Notes: generated from the letters alone by a model not told the origin. DNA of 64,000 nt from DASUPK01 sp963795665 (GCA_963795665.1 CAWCIP010000014.1:186001-250000); one strand, 5' to 3'; positions 19,162 through 28,750 are shown, counted from the stretch's first letter. Numbers and translations: made by a program.

Positions 19162-20475
19162 GTGTTCGGGAGGTTGTCCCACGCCGGCCACTCGCATCAC
19201 AGGGGTGATCCGCACCCGCCGCGCAGGCGCGCCGCGCTGGTGATTGTCGTCGCCGGGCTTCTGGCGACCCTGGCTCTGCTGATCGCGCCGCCGCACGCCC
19301 ACGGCAACTTCGTCTACTGGGCCAACTCCGGCCAAACCACGATCGGGCGCGCGAAGCTGAACGGCAGTGCCGTCAACAACGCCTTCATCTCCGGCCTCAC
19401 CGACGTGCACGGCGTGGCGATCGACTCCAGGTTCATCTACTGGACGCAGGGGAGCGGGGCGACCAGCTCGATCGGGCGCGCGAACCTCAACGGCAGCGGC
19501 GCCAACCCCAGCTTCATCCCTCACTCCGCGGGTATTGACTTCAGAGCGCCGTCCCCAGATCCGTTGGACTTCGCCCCCCAGCCGGCGATCGCGGTGAACA
19601 CCAACGGCGTCTACTGGTCGAATACCGAAACTCACACGATCGGGCGGGCGAACATCGACGGCAGCGCGCCGAACTCCAAGGTGTTCAACGTGACGGGCCC
19701 ACAGGTCTTCATCGTCTGCGGGATCGCGGTGACCGACGACTTCGTCTACTGGGTCGCCACGCGGATGGGGTCGTCCATCGAGCGAGTGGACGCCAACGGC
19801 TCCCCGCCCTCGGTCTTCTCGGCCTTCCGCATCGACGGCGTCGATCCGAGCACGAGCTGCGGCCTGGCCGTGGACAGCTCGTTCCTCTACTGGGGAGGCC
19901 GGGACGGGTCGATCGGCCGGGCGCCGGTGGGCGGCGGGACGGCCAGCAACAGCTTCATCCCGAGCGCCACCAGCCCCTCCAACACTCCCTGCGGCGTGGC
20001 GGTCAACTCCCAGTACGTCTTCTGGGGGAACTCCGGTCCGACCAGCTCCATCGGCCGCGCCAACCTGAGTGGCAAGTCGTCCAACCCGAGCCTGATCCCC
20101 GGGGCGACGGATCCCTGCCTGCCCGCCGCGGCACCCTCGAACAAGATCACGGTCAACTCGGTCACCCGCAAGAAGAAGGGCAGGGCGGTGATCAACGCCA
20201 AGGCGCCCGGCCCGGGGCAGGTGGGCCTGCAGAACTCCCCGCCGGCGACCAGCGCGACGGCGTCGAAGGTGAAGGTCCAGAGCCTCACGCTCGGCACGAA
20301 GGGCTCCTTCAAGCTCCCCGTGAAGCCGAAGGGGAAGACGGCCAAAAGGCTGAAGAGGAAGGGCAAGGCGAAGGCGACGGTCTGGATCACCTTCCTCCCC
20401 GCCGGCGTGGCCGGGGTGCAGAGCAGCAAGAAGCTCACCATCCACCTGGTCAAGAATCACAAGAAGAAGAAATAG
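19162..20475 (+). CDS. Secreted YWTD-type beta-propeller protein
   Basis: A 437-residue exported protein. A charged N-terminus with several His leads into a transmembrane or signal segment (AALVIVVAGLLATLALLIA). Six or so repeats of the form (V/I)YW...IGRANLNGS...NPSFI follow, resembling the YWTD repeats of LDL-receptor class B propellers. The tail is very basic (many KKKG and KGK groups; ends NHKKKK), which could bind teichoic acids, DNA or another anionic surface. The GTG start is placed at 19162 on the promoter geometry. It separates purL from purF but has no obvious link to purine metabolism. Confidence 0.7.
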   Translation: MFGRLSHAGHSHHRGDPHPPRRRAALVIVVAGLLATLALLIAPPHAHGNFVYWANSGQTTIGRAKLNGSAVNNAFISGLTDVHGVAIDSRFIYWTQGSGATSSIGRANLNGSGANPSFIPHSAGIDFRAPSPDPLDFAPQPAIAVNTNGVYWSNTETHTIGRANIDGSAPNSKVFNVTGPQVFIVCGIAVTDDFVYWVATRMGSSIERVDANGSPPSVFSAFRIDGVDPSTSCGLAVDSSFLYWGGRDGSIGRAPVGGGTASNSFIPSATSPSNTPCGVAVNSQYVFWGNSGPTSSIGRANLSGKSSNPSLIPGATDPCLPAAAPSNKITVNSVTRKKKGRAVINAKAPGPGQVGLQNSPPATSATASKVKVQSLTLGTKGSFKLPVKPKGKTAKRLKRKGKAKATVWITFLPAGVAGVQSSKKLTIHLVKNHKKKK

Positions 20476-20604
20476 CGTCAGAACCAGGGAATTTGCGGCG
20501 GATTGAGGCGCCTTGGCCACCCGGGGCCGCTGCTACCCTCCGTCTGCGGGCTGATCTCCTGTCCGCTACTTCTATCTCCAGAGGTTGAGACACCTCCTCC
20601 AGAC

Positions 20605-22077
20605 GTGAACGACGCGCGCTTCGACGTTCCCGATCGCGATGGCCCGCGCGATGAGTGCGGGGTGTTCGGCATATACGCGCCCGGCCGCGATGTCGCGCGA
20701 CTCTCGTATTTCGGCCTCTACGCGCTCCAGCACCGAGGGCAGGAATCGGCCGGGATCGCGAGCTGCGAGGGCGGGCACATCACGACCCTGCGCGACCTCG
20801 GGCTGGTCTCCCAGGTCTTCGACGAGGAGAAGCTGCGGGCGCTGTCGGGCGACATGGCGATCGGCCACGTGCGCTACTCGACGACGGGAGGCGGGGCGTG
20901 GGAGAACGCCCAGCCGGTCTGGCGCGATGACGGCAGGGAGCTGGCGCTCGCCCACAACGGCAACCTGACCAACGCGGTCGAGCTCTACAACGAGCTGACC
21001 GAGGCGGGAGTCCAGCTCCGCGGCACCTCGGACTCGGAGATCATGGCCGCCCTTCTGTCCCGGCGCGCCGGTGAGGGCCAGGAGTGGATCGAGGACGCCG
21101 TGGCGGAGGTGATGCCGAGGCTCGAGGGCGCCTACTCGACCGTCGTGATGACCAAGCACGCCGTGGTCGCCTTCCGCGACCCGCACGGGGTGCGGCCGCT
21201 GGCCCTCGGCAAGATGAAGCCGAGCGACGGCTCCGGAGAATGCTTCGTGGTCGCCTCGGAGAGCTGCGCCTTCGACATCATCGGCGCCCAGATGATCCGC
21301 GAGGTCCAGCCGGGCGAGATGGTCTCGCTGACGGCCAAGGGCCTCGAGCTGAAGCCCGTGATCACCGGCGAGCGGCCCGCCCAGTGCGTGTTCGAGCACA
21401 TCTACTTCTCGCGTCCCGACTCCCGCCTGGAGAACCGGGTGCTCCAGGAGGTCCGCGGCCGGATGGGCGAGCTCCTCGCCGAGGAGGCGCCCGTAGACGC
21501 CGACCTGGTCATCTCGGTGCCGGACTCGGGCAACCCGATGGCCAACGGCTTCGCCCGCGCCACGGGTTTGCCCAAGGACGACGGGCTGATCAAGAACCGC
21601 TACGTCGCCAGGACCTTCATTCAGCCCGGGCAGGAGTTGCGCAAGCACGGCCTGCGCATGAAGTTCAACCCGCTCCCTGAGATCGTCGCGGGCAAGCGGG
21701 TGGTCGTCGTCGACGATTCGATCGTGCGCGGCAACACCACCCGCCAGATCGTCGCGATGCTGAAGGACGCGGGCGCGAAGGAGGTCCACCTCCGGATCTC
21801 GGCACCGCCCATCCGCCATCCCTGCCACTACGGCATCGACATGTCGACGCGCGAGGAGATGGTCGCCCATGACCGCACGGTCGAGGAGATCGCCGAGGAG
21901 CTCGGCGCCGACTCCCTCGCCTACCTCTCCATGGACGCCGTCTACGAAGCGGTCGGCACCCCGCGCGAGAAGCACTGCGATGCCTGCTTCACCGGTGACT
22001 ATCCGCTCGGCGATCCCGAGTCGGCGAACGGCAAGTTCGCGCTCGAGGACATCGCCGTCGTCCCCGCCAGCCGCTGA
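20605..22077 (+). CDS. purF: Amidophosphoribosyltransferase
   Basis: First step of purine synthesis: makes phosphoribosylamine from PRPP and glutamine. The N-terminal nucleophile Cys is in DECGVFGIYAPG after a short propeptide. The Ntn glutaminase domain has LQHRGQESAGIA, GHVRYSTTGG and AHNGNLTN. The PRPP motif is VVVVDDSIVRGNTT. Cysteines in AQCVFEHIYF, RHPCHYG and KHCDACF match the four ligands of the [4Fe-4S] cluster seen in the Bacillus-type enzyme. The GTG at 20605 gives an 18-residue leader before the Cys; the start is uncertain because no clear ribosome site is seen. purM, the common neighbour, is absent. Confidence 0.95.
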   Translation: MNDARFDVPDRDGPRDECGVFGIYAPGRDVARLSYFGLYALQHRGQESAGIASCEGGHITTLRDLGLVSQVFDEEKLRALSGDMAIGHVRYSTTGGGAWENAQPVWRDDGRELALAHNGNLTNAVELYNELTEAGVQLRGTSDSEIMAALLSRRAGEGQEWIEDAVAEVMPRLEGAYSTVVMTKHAVVAFRDPHGVRPLALGKMKPSDGSGECFVVASESCAFDIIGAQMIREVQPGEMVSLTAKGLELKPVITGERPAQCVFEHIYFSRPDSRLENRVLQEVRGRMGELLAEEAPVDADLVISVPDSGNPMANGFARATGLPKDDGLIKNRYVARTFIQPGQELRKHGLRMKFNPLPEIVAGKRVVVVDDSIVRGNTTRQIVAMLKDAGAKEVHLRISAPPIRHPCHYGIDMSTREEMVAHDRTVEEIAEELGADSLAYLSMDAVYEAVGTPREKHCDACFTGDYPLGDPESANGKFALEDIAVVPASR

Positions 22078-22087
22078 CCCGCCTTCA

Positions 22088-22633
22088 GTGTCCGCCGAGA
22101 ACGTAGAGCTGCTGCGGCGCTACTACGACTCCTGGAATGCCGGCGACACGGATGAGCTGATCTCGGGACTGGCCGATGCCGTCGAGTGGCATGGCCACCC
22201 GCGACTGCCCGAGCCGGGGCCCTATCGGGATCCTGCCGCGGTCGGGCGCTGGATGGTCCAGTTTCGCGAGGCATGGGGCGAGCTGCGGGCGGAGCCGGTG
22301 GAGCTGCTCGACGCGGGCGATGGAGTGATCGCGTTGGTTCACATGACCGGGCGCGGAAGGGGCAGTGGGGTCGCGGTCCGGGGAGGGGTCGACGTCCACG
22401 TGGCCGGATTTCGGGACGGGAAGGTGAGCCACTTTCGGATCCTCCCCGGCGGCGACGCCGCCGAGCTGGCCGGGCTGGAGCAGCGCGAAATGGAGTTGCT
22501 CATACTCCGAGTCCAGGAGGAGATGAGCGAGGAGGCGATCGCCGAGAGGGTCGGCGACGCGGGAGAGGTCGCCTCGACGCTCGCATCCGCGTACCGGAAG
22601 CTGTGCCGCCTGCCCCAAGGAGTGGCCGGTTGA
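22088..22633 (+). CDS. NTF2/SnoaL-like protein with C-terminal helical extension
   Basis: A 181-residue protein. Residues 1-125 are NTF2-like (VELLRRYYDSWNAGDTDELI, VEWHGHPRLPEPGPYRD, VALVHMTGRGRG, HVAGFRDGKVSHFRIL). The remainder (EQREMELLILRVQEEMSEEAIAERV to LASAYRKLCRL) is helical and reads like a small helix-turn-helix or dimerisation segment. It lies between purF and purN, where purM is often found, and overlaps purN (TTGA). Function is unknown; a purine-ligand sensor is only a guess from position. Confidence 0.7.
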   Translation: MSAENVELLRRYYDSWNAGDTDELISGLADAVEWHGHPRLPEPGPYRDPAAVGRWMVQFREAWGELRAEPVELLDAGDGVIALVHMTGRGRGSGVAVRGGVDVHVAGFRDGKVSHFRILPGGDAAELAGLEQREMELLILRVQEEMSEEAIAERVGDAGEVASTLASAYRKLCRLPQGVAG

Positions 22634-23253
22634 GCGCGTTCCGGGTAGTCGTGCTGGCCTCGGGTGGCGGCACCAACCTTCAGGCCATCCTCGATCAGCT
22701 GCACGGAGGTGAGGAGGGTGTCGAGGTCGTCGGCGTCGGCACCGACAAGCCCGAGGCGACGGCGCTCGAGCGCGCGCGCAAGGCCGGCGTCGAGACCGCT
22801 GTCTTCCCGGCGGCCGAATACGAGGACAGACGGGCGCGCGACGCCGCCCTGGGCGATTGGATCGAGGAGCGCCGACCGGACCTGGTCGTGCTGGCCGGGT
22901 ACATGCAGCTGCTCTCGCCCGAGTTCGTCGCGCGATTCCGCAACCGGGTCATCAACGTGCATCCCGCGCTGCTGCCCGCCTTTCCGGGCATCGACGCCCT
23001 CCAGCAGGCGATCGATCATGGCTCCAAGATCACCGGCGTGACGGTGCACTTCGTCGACGAGGGGGTCGACTCGGGGCCGATCATCCTCCAGCGGCCCGTT
23101 CCGATCGCCCCGAGCCGGGACTGGGCTGAGACCGAGAAGGCGATCCACGCCACCGAGCACACGCTGCTGCCGGAGACGATCCGGATGCTCGCGGCGGGTC
23201 GCATCCGGATCGACGATGAGAACCCGCGCCTCGTCCACATCGACCCCGAATAA
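22630..23253 (+). CDS. purN: Phosphoribosylglycinamide formyltransferase
   Basis: Transfers a formyl group from 10-formyl-THF to GAR. The 207-residue protein has VVVLASGGGTNLQAIL at the start, the catalytic Asn/His in INVHPALLPAFPGIDA and the Asp in HFVDEGVDSGPII. The TTG start overlaps the previous stop (TTGA). The spacing to purH is 12 nt. Confidence 0.95.
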   Translation: MSAFRVVVLASGGGTNLQAILDQLHGGEEGVEVVGVGTDKPEATALERARKAGVETAVFPAAEYEDRRARDAALGDWIEERRPDLVVLAGYMQLLSPEFVARFRNRVINVHPALLPAFPGIDALQQAIDHGSKITGVTVHFVDEGVDSGPIILQRPVPIAPSRDWAETEKAIHATEHTLLPETIRMLAAGRIRIDDENPRLVHIDPE

Positions 23254-23265
23254 ACTCGCGTCTCC

Positions 23266-24874
23266 GTGTCGACTCCGTCATCCGAGATCGCTCCAGAGCC
23301 GGCCGGCGAGTCGCTGCCGGTACGCCGGGCGCTGATCTCGGTGGCCGACAAGACGGGGGTGGCGGAGTTCGCCGCGGGACTGGCCAAGCAGGGGGTCGAG
23401 GTCATCTCGACGGGAGGAACGCTGTCGGTGCTGCACGAGGCCGGAGTCGAGGCGCGGCCGGTGGAGGACCTCACCGGGTTCCCGGAGATCCTCGACGGGC
23501 GCGTCAAGACGCTCCACCCGCATCTGCACGCGGGGCTGCTCGCGGTGCGGGACAACCCGGAGCATTCGGAGACGCTGCGGGAGCGCGAGATCGAGGAGAT
23601 CGACCTCGTCTGCGTCAACCTCTACCCGTTCGAGGCCACCGTCGCCCGCCGCGACGTTCCCGAGGAGGAGGCGATCGAGAACATCGACGTCGGGGGCCCG
23701 ACGATGATCCGGGCGGCTGCCAAGAACCATCGCTTCGTGGCCGTGGTCGTTCGGCCCGAGAGTTACGACGCGGTGCTCGACGAGCTGGAGGAGACGGGGG
23801 AGCTGTCCGCGGCGACCCGGCACTGGCTCGCCAACGAGGCCTTCGCGTACACGGCGCGCTATGACGCGGCCATCAGCCGCTGGTTCGGGCGCCGGTACGA
23901 GCAGCTGCCGACCTACTGGGTGACCGCGTGGGAGAAGGAGATGGATCTCTCCTACGGCGAGAACCCACACCAGCGGGCGGCGCTCTATGTGGAGCCGAGG
24001 GCGCGCTCGCACGTCCTCTCCCGCGTGAGCAAGCTGCACGGCAAGCCGCTCTCCTTCAACAACGTGCTGGACCTGAACTCGGCGCGCACGCTGCTCGCGG
24101 ACCTCGAGGGGCCGGCCTGCGTGATCGTCAAGCACAACAACCCCTGCGGGGTCGCCGAGGCGGACGAGATCGGTCCCGCGTACGACGCGGCCTTCGCCTG
24201 CGATCCGATGTCGGCCTTCGGAGGCGTAATCGCCCTGAACCGGCCCGTGGACGAGGCTCTGGCAGAGCGGCTGCACCAGCAGTTCATCGAGGTGCTGATC
24301 GCTCCCGGGTATGAGGACGGACGCCTTGCCGGTGCTCCAGCAGAAGGAGGCGATCCGGATCCTCGAGGACACCGAGCGGCGGGGCCACCAGATCGAGCCG
24401 GACATCAAACGGGTTCGCGGCGGCATCCTGGTCGAGGACCCAGACGGCTCACCCGAGCCGCGGGAGCTGATGGAGGTCGCGACCAAGACGCAGCCGACGG
24501 ACAAGCAGTGGGACGACCTGCTCTTCGCCTGGCGCGTGGTCCGCCACGTGCGCTCGAACGCGATCGTGCTGGCGCGGGACCGGGCCACGCTGGGGATCGG
24601 GGCGGGACAGATGAGCCGGGTGGACTCGGTCCGGCTCGCGATCGAGAAGGCGAAGGACGCGCGCGGCCCGGACGCGGAGCCGCTGCTCGCCGGCTGCGTG
24701 CTCGCCTCCGACGCCTTCTTCCCCTTCGCCGACGGGCCGCAGGCGGCGATCGACGCCGGCGCGACGGCCGTGATCCAGCCCGGCGGGTCGAAGCGGGACG
24801 CCGAGGTGATCGAGGCCTGCGACGCCGCGGGCGTGGCGATGGTGTTCACGAAGCGCCGCCACTTCCGGCACTAG
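23266..24874 (+). CDS. purH: Bifunctional AICAR transformylase/IMP cyclohydrolase, frame change near 24316
   Basis: The last two steps to IMP. The N-terminal cyclohydrolase domain has RRALISVADKTGVAEF, GRVKTLHPHLHAGLLA and NIDVGGPTMIRAAAKN. The transformylase domain has DLSYGENPHQRAALY and the catalytic KHNNPCGVAE. After IEVLIAPGYE the reading frame moves by one: an extra base around 24314-24318 separates it from ALPVLQQKEAIRIL. The second part then runs to the normal C-terminus RRHFRH, including VLASDAFFPFADG and VIQPGGSKRD. The joined length (about 535) is normal. An indel error is likely because IMP synthesis would otherwise be lost. Confidence 0.9.
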
Positions 24875-24879
24875 GCGCT

Positions 24880-25392
24880 CTAGGCCGCCGCTTCGAGCGA
24901 GCGCACGTCGCGTACTTCGCCCCCAGCGGGAGGACTCTCGATCAGCTCCGCCTCGATCTCGCCATGGCAGTTGGCGCAAACAAGGACGCACTTCTTGGCC
25001 TCAGCCCGAAACGCAGCGATGGATCTGCCTACTGCCATCGACATGGCGAACGACTTCATTGCCGGATCGACGTGATGGAACGTGAGATTGACAATGCACC
25101 GGTCGTAGCCGCAAACCGCGCAGCATCCGCCGGCTTCATCGACCAGGATCCGTTTGAGCTTCTGCTTGCGGCGTGTGACGGCCTCTCCAACACAGCGCTT
25201 GCAGGCCCAGCGACAGCCCTGCTTGGTCCCCTGCTGTAGTTCGCGAACTCGGTTTCGCCGTGACGGTCGCAATGCCGGACCTCGACGGGCCGTCTGCGCC
25301 GCAGATCCGGAGGGCGCCCGCGATTCTTGACCAAGGGCACAGGAGCGCTTCAGATCGCGATCGAGTTTGCGTCCGCTTGGCCCACACCTCAT
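24880..25392 (-). CDS. HNH endonuclease-like zinc protein, two frame changes
   Basis: The C-terminal part is clear: CCAVCGYDRC, NLTFHHVDPAMKSF, EAKKCVLVCANCHGEIEA. This is the C-x2-C...HH...C-x2-C-H pattern of HNH nuclease-like zinc domains. Upstream, MRCGPSGRKLDRDLKRSCAL, GRPPDLRRRRPVEVRHC, RHGETEF and WACKRCVGEAVTRRKQK read as one family sequence but alternate between two frames. The changes are near 25330 and at the C-run 25228-25231, where one more base would restore the frame. It is either a decayed gene or sequence error. Base composition is lower in GC than the neighbours and it borders tRNA-Lys, a common integration spot, so transfer is possible. Confidence 0.6.
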   Translation of the reverse strand: MRCGPSGRKLDRDLKRSCALGQESRAPSGSAAQTARRGPALRPSRRNRVRELQQGTKQGCRWACKRCVGEAVTRRKQKLKRILVDEAGGCCAVCGYDRCIVNLTFHHVDPAMKSFAMSMAVGRSIAAFRAEAKKCVLVCANCHGEIEAELIESPPAGGEVRDVRSLEAAA

Positions 25393-25439
25393 GCTGCCGC
25401 GCCAAGGCTGACGAATCCCCTGCAAATCGGTGAAGAAAG

Positions 25440-25513
25440 TGCCCCCTCCGGGACTCGAACCCGGACCTGCGAGATTAAAAGTCTCGCTGTCTAGCCAGTT
25501 GACGTAAGGGGGC
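25440..25513 (-). tRNA. tRNA-Lys (UUU)
   Basis: Read on the minus strand: the acceptor stem GCCCCCT pairs with AGGGGGC. The anticodon stem is CGAGA/TCTCG with loop CTTTTAA (anticodon TTT). The T arm is CCGGG-TTCGAGT-CCCGG and the discriminator base is A. CCA is not encoded. The D stem is unusual: CGTC against GACA leaves the first pair (10-25) as C-A. Confidence 0.93.
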
Positions 25514-25562
25514 GCCGCAAGTCTAGGCGCCGCGTCGCGGCCGACTAGAGTCCCACGTGACG

Positions 25563-26018
25563 ATGAGGATCTCCGCCAAGGTCGACTATGCGGTCAGGGC
25601 TTCGCTGGAGCTGGCGGCTGCGGGCGGCGATCCAATCAAGGGCGAGGCGATCGCCGACGCCCAGGACATTCCGCTCAAGTTCCTCGAGAACATCCTCGGC
25701 GAGCTCAAGCACACCGGCATCGTCGCCAGCCGCCGCGGCGCGCAGGGCGGCTACTGGCTCGCCAAGGATGCCGACGAGGTCAGCCTCGCCGACATCGTTC
25801 GCGCGGTCGAGGGGCCGCTGGCAAGCGTTCGCGGCCAGAGCCCCGAGACGCTCAGCTACAGGGGCGAGGCCGAGCCGCTGCAGAAGGTCTGGATCGCCCT
25901 GCGCGCCAACCTGCGCGCGGTGATGGAGGACACGACCCTCGCCGACGTGGTCGGCGGCGAGCTGCCGGCGGCGGTCCGTGAGCTGAGCGAGCCGGCGGAA
26001 GCCTGGAGTCAGCGTTAG
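25563..26018 (+). CDS. Rrf2-family regulator without Fe-S cysteines (CymR-like)
   Basis: A 151-residue winged-helix protein beginning MRISAKVDYAVRASLELAA, with IPLKFLENILGELKHTGIVASRRGAQGGYWLA, the typical Rrf2 recognition region. The three cysteines that bind a cluster in IscR/NsrR are absent, as in CymR, which controls cysteine and sulfate genes through partner proteins. It converges with the sulfate importer operon (4-nt overlap with cysA), which supports a role in sulfur control. The ATG at 25563 is chosen; a GTG two codons upstream is an alternative. Confidence 0.85.
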   Translation: MRISAKVDYAVRASLELAAAGGDPIKGEAIADAQDIPLKFLENILGELKHTGIVASRRGAQGGYWLAKDADEVSLADIVRAVEGPLASVRGQSPETLSYRGEAEPLQKVWIALRANLRAVMEDTTLADVVGGELPAAVRELSEPAEAWSQR

Positions 26019-27034
26019 CCGACGCTGGCGAACACCTGGTGGCGGCCGGCTCGCTCGCGCGGGCGACTACGAAGCACGATCGGTGACCGGACCCGGCTTG
26101 TCAGCGCGACCGCGCCGGCGGACGACGCCTCCCTCATCTCCAGCTCGTCGACCTGGTCCCGGGTCAGCTGCACTGAGAACTGCTCCCCATCGCTCAGGAT
26201 CAGCTCGACCCTGACCTCGAAGCCGAGGTGAACGATCCGTTCCACCATCGCCTCGATGGTCTGGCCGTTGGGCTCATGCCGGATCTCGACATCGTGCGGC
26301 CGCACCCAGGCGTTGCCCAGCCGATGCGCGGGCCCGACGAAGCTCATCACGAACTCCGAGGCAGGATTCTCGTAGAGGTCCCGCGGGCCGCCCGACTGCT
26401 CGACCTTGCCGTCGTTCATCACGATGATCTGCTCAGCCACGTCCATCGCCTCCTCCTGGTCGTGGGTGACGAAGATCGTCGTCACGTGCACGTCGTCGTG
26501 GAGGCGCCGCAGCCAGGTGCGAAGCTCCTCGCGCACCTTCGCGTCGAGGGCGCCGAAGGGCTCGTCGAGCAGCAGCACGCGCGGCTCCACCGCCAGCGCC
26601 CTGGCCAACGCCATCCGCTGGCGCTGTCCACCGGAGAGCTGGTTCGGGAACCGCTTCTCGAACCCCTTCAGGTGAACCAGCTCGATCAGCTTCCCGACCC
26701 GCTCGCGGATCGCGCCGTTCCCCTCCCCCTTGATCTTGAGGCCGAAGGCGATGTTGTCGTACACCGTCATGTGCTTGAAGGCGGCGTAGTGCTGGAAGAC
26801 GAAGCCGACGTTCCGGTCCTGCACGCGCGTCTCGGTGTTGTCCTCGCCGGAGATCAACACCTGGCCCTCGTCGGGCTGCTCGAGCCCGGCGATCACGCGC
26901 AGCAAGGTCGACTTGCCGCTGCCACTCGGGCCGAGGAGGGCCGTCAGGCCGCCGTCGGGCACATCGATGGAAACGTCGTCGAGGGCGACGAAGTCCCCGA
27001 AGCGCTTGGTCACGTTCTTGACGGAGATGGCCAT
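26015..27034 (-). CDS. cysA: Sulfate ABC transporter ATP-binding protein
   Basis: The 339-residue importer ATPase. Walker A is GPSGSGKST, the Q-loop FVFQHYAAF, the signature LSGGQRQR, Walker B VLLLDEP and the H-loop FVTHD. A C-terminal TOBE-like regulatory domain follows (VRPHDVEIRHEPNG onward). The Q-loop QHYAAFKHMTV and its position next to cysW, cysT and sbp identify the sulfate/thiosulfate type. It energises uptake at the inner face of the membrane. Confidence 0.93.
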   Translation of the reverse strand: MAISVKNVTKRFGDFVALDDVSIDVPDGGLTALLGPSGSGKSTLLRVIAGLEQPDEGQVLISGEDNTETRVQDRNVGFVFQHYAAFKHMTVYDNIAFGLKIKGEGNGAIRERVGKLIELVHLKGFEKRFPNQLSGGQRQRMALARALAVEPRVLLLDEPFGALDAKVREELRTWLRRLHDDVHVTTIFVTHDQEEAMDVAEQIIVMNDGKVEQSGGPRDLYENPASEFVMSFVGPAHRLGNAWVRPHDVEIRHEPNGQTIEAMVERIVHLGFEVRVELILSDGEQFSVQLTRDQVDELEMREASSAGAVALTSRVRSPIVLRSRPRERAGRHQVFASVG

Positions 27035-27035
27035 G

Positions 27036-27923
27036 TCAGGCCTCCTTTTCGATGGGCTGCGGGACGAAGACCCCCGGACCTGGCATCGCGTGATCGTCCT
27101 CGTCGCCCTCGGCGGCCTTGGCCGAGCGCTTCTGGAGGAGATTCATGCCGAACAGCACCGCCATCGCGAGGATCGCGAGCACGATCGCGGCGGCATATGC
27201 CCCCGCGAGGTTGAAGCTGTCGAACTGGTCCTTGACGAACAGGGGCAGCGTCTGCGTCTTGCCGCTGATGTTGCCCGCGACGATGCTGACGGCGCCGAAC
27301 TCGCCGAGCGCGCGGGCGGTTGCCAGAACCACGCCGTAGGTCACGCCCCAGCGGATCGCCGGGAGGGTCACCTTCCAGAAGGTCTGCCAGGGAGAGGCCC
27401 CGAGCGTCTTCGCAGCCTCCTCCTGGTCCGCGCCGATCTCCTGCAGCACCGGCATCACCTCGCGCACGACGAAGGGCAGCGAAACGAAGATCGTCGCCAG
27501 CACCATGCCCGGCGTCGAGAAGATGATCTGGACGCCCTGGTTCATGAACCACTCGCCGAACCAGCTGTTGCGCGGGGCGTAGACCAGGAAGAGCGCCAGG
27601 CCGATGACCACCGGGGAGATCGCGAACGGCACGTCGATGACGGCGTTGATCAGCGCCTTGCCTCGGAACTCCTGGCGGACCAGCACGATCGCCGTAATGA
27701 CGCCGAAGATCGTGTTCAGAGGAACCGCGATGCCGACGCAGACGATGGTCAGCCAGAAGGCGTTGAGGCCGTCGGAGCTGGTGATCGCGTCGATGGGCTG
27801 GCTCAGCCCGTGCTCGAAGGTCCGGTAGAAGATCATCGCCACCGGCACAATCAGCAGGGCGGAGAGATACACCAGCGCGATGGAGCGAAGGCCCCAGCGC
27901 GAAGGACGGCTAAGCGCGCTCAT
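27036..27923 (-). CDS. cysW: Sulfate ABC transporter permease CysW
   Basis: A 295-residue integral membrane protein with about six transmembrane helices. The cytoplasmic EAA loop is VLQEIGADQEEAAKTLGASPWQTF, and the ALGEFGAVSIVAGNISGKTQTLPL segment is typical of CysW. Its ATG at 27923 lies inside the end of cysT (14-nt overlap), and only 1 nt separates it from cysA, so expression is tightly coupled. Confidence 0.93.
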   Translation of the reverse strand: MSALSRPSRWGLRSIALVYLSALLIVPVAMIFYRTFEHGLSQPIDAITSSDGLNAFWLTIVCVGIAVPLNTIFGVITAIVLVRQEFRGKALINAVIDVPFAISPVVIGLALFLVYAPRNSWFGEWFMNQGVQIIFSTPGMVLATIFVSLPFVVREVMPVLQEIGADQEEAAKTLGASPWQTFWKVTLPAIRWGVTYGVVLATARALGEFGAVSIVAGNISGKTQTLPLFVKDQFDSFNLAGAYAAAIVLAILAMAVLFGMNLLQKRSAKAAEGDEDDHAMPGPGVFVPQPIEKEA

Positions 27924-28750
27924 GTCGGGACCTCCAGCGCGCGAAGAGGTTGATCGCGAAGAGCATGCCCACGGCGATCACGAGCAGCAGGACCGAGACG
28001 GCCGCCGCCCCCGAGTAATCGCTGGTCTGCACGCGCCCGTAGATGTAGACGGATGCGGCCTGGGTCTTGAACGGGACATTCCCGGTCAGCAGGACGAGCG
28101 AGCCGAACTCGCCGATCGCGCGGGCGAAGGCGAGCGCGCAGCCGGCGATGATCGCCGGCGTCAGGTTGGGAAGCAGGATGCTGCGGAAGATCCGGTGGTT
28201 CGGAGCCCCGAGCGAGGCGGCGGCCTCCTCCATCTCCCGATCGACCTCCATGAGGACCGGCTGGACCGCGCGGACGACGAACGGGAGCGTCACGAAGAGA
28301 AGGGCCATCACGACCGCTGTCCGGGTGTAGGCGGCGTGGATCCCGATCGGGGAGTTCGGCCCGTACAGGGCGAGCAGCACGAGGCTCGCGACGATCGTCG
28401 GCAGGGCGAAGGGCAGGTCGATGATCGAGTTGAGCGAGCCGCTTCCCCCGGAAATCGTCGCGGACCAGGACCCACGCGATCAGCGTCCCCATCACCGCAT
28501 TGATCGCGACGACGATCAGCGACGAGATCAGCGTGAGCTTGATGGCCGCGACGGCCTCCTTGTCAGTGATCGCGTCAAAGAAATGGCCGAGCCCATCGCT
28601 GAAGCCGCGGCTGAAGACGGCGGCGAGTGGGAGCAGCACGATCAGGCTGATCCACAGGATCGCGGCGCCGCGGATGAGCACCGCACCGCCGAGGGTGGGA
28701 CGGAAGCCCACCCTCGGCGGTCTGGCTACGGCGGTGTCAGCTGATGCCAT
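27910..28750 (-). CDS. cysT: Sulfate ABC transporter permease CysT, frame change at 28445-28449
   Basis: The start at 28750 gives TLGGAVLIRGAAILWISLIVLLPLAAVF through WVLVRDDFRG. The remainder (LNSIIDLPFALPTIVASLVL, EEAAASLGAPNHRIFRSI, AIGEFGSLVLLTGNVPFKTQ) is in another frame. One base is missing at a run of five C (28445-28449); six would restore one protein of about 280 residues, normal for CysT. This is a homopolymer indel, most likely a sequencing error, since the importer operon is otherwise complete. Confidence 0.88.
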
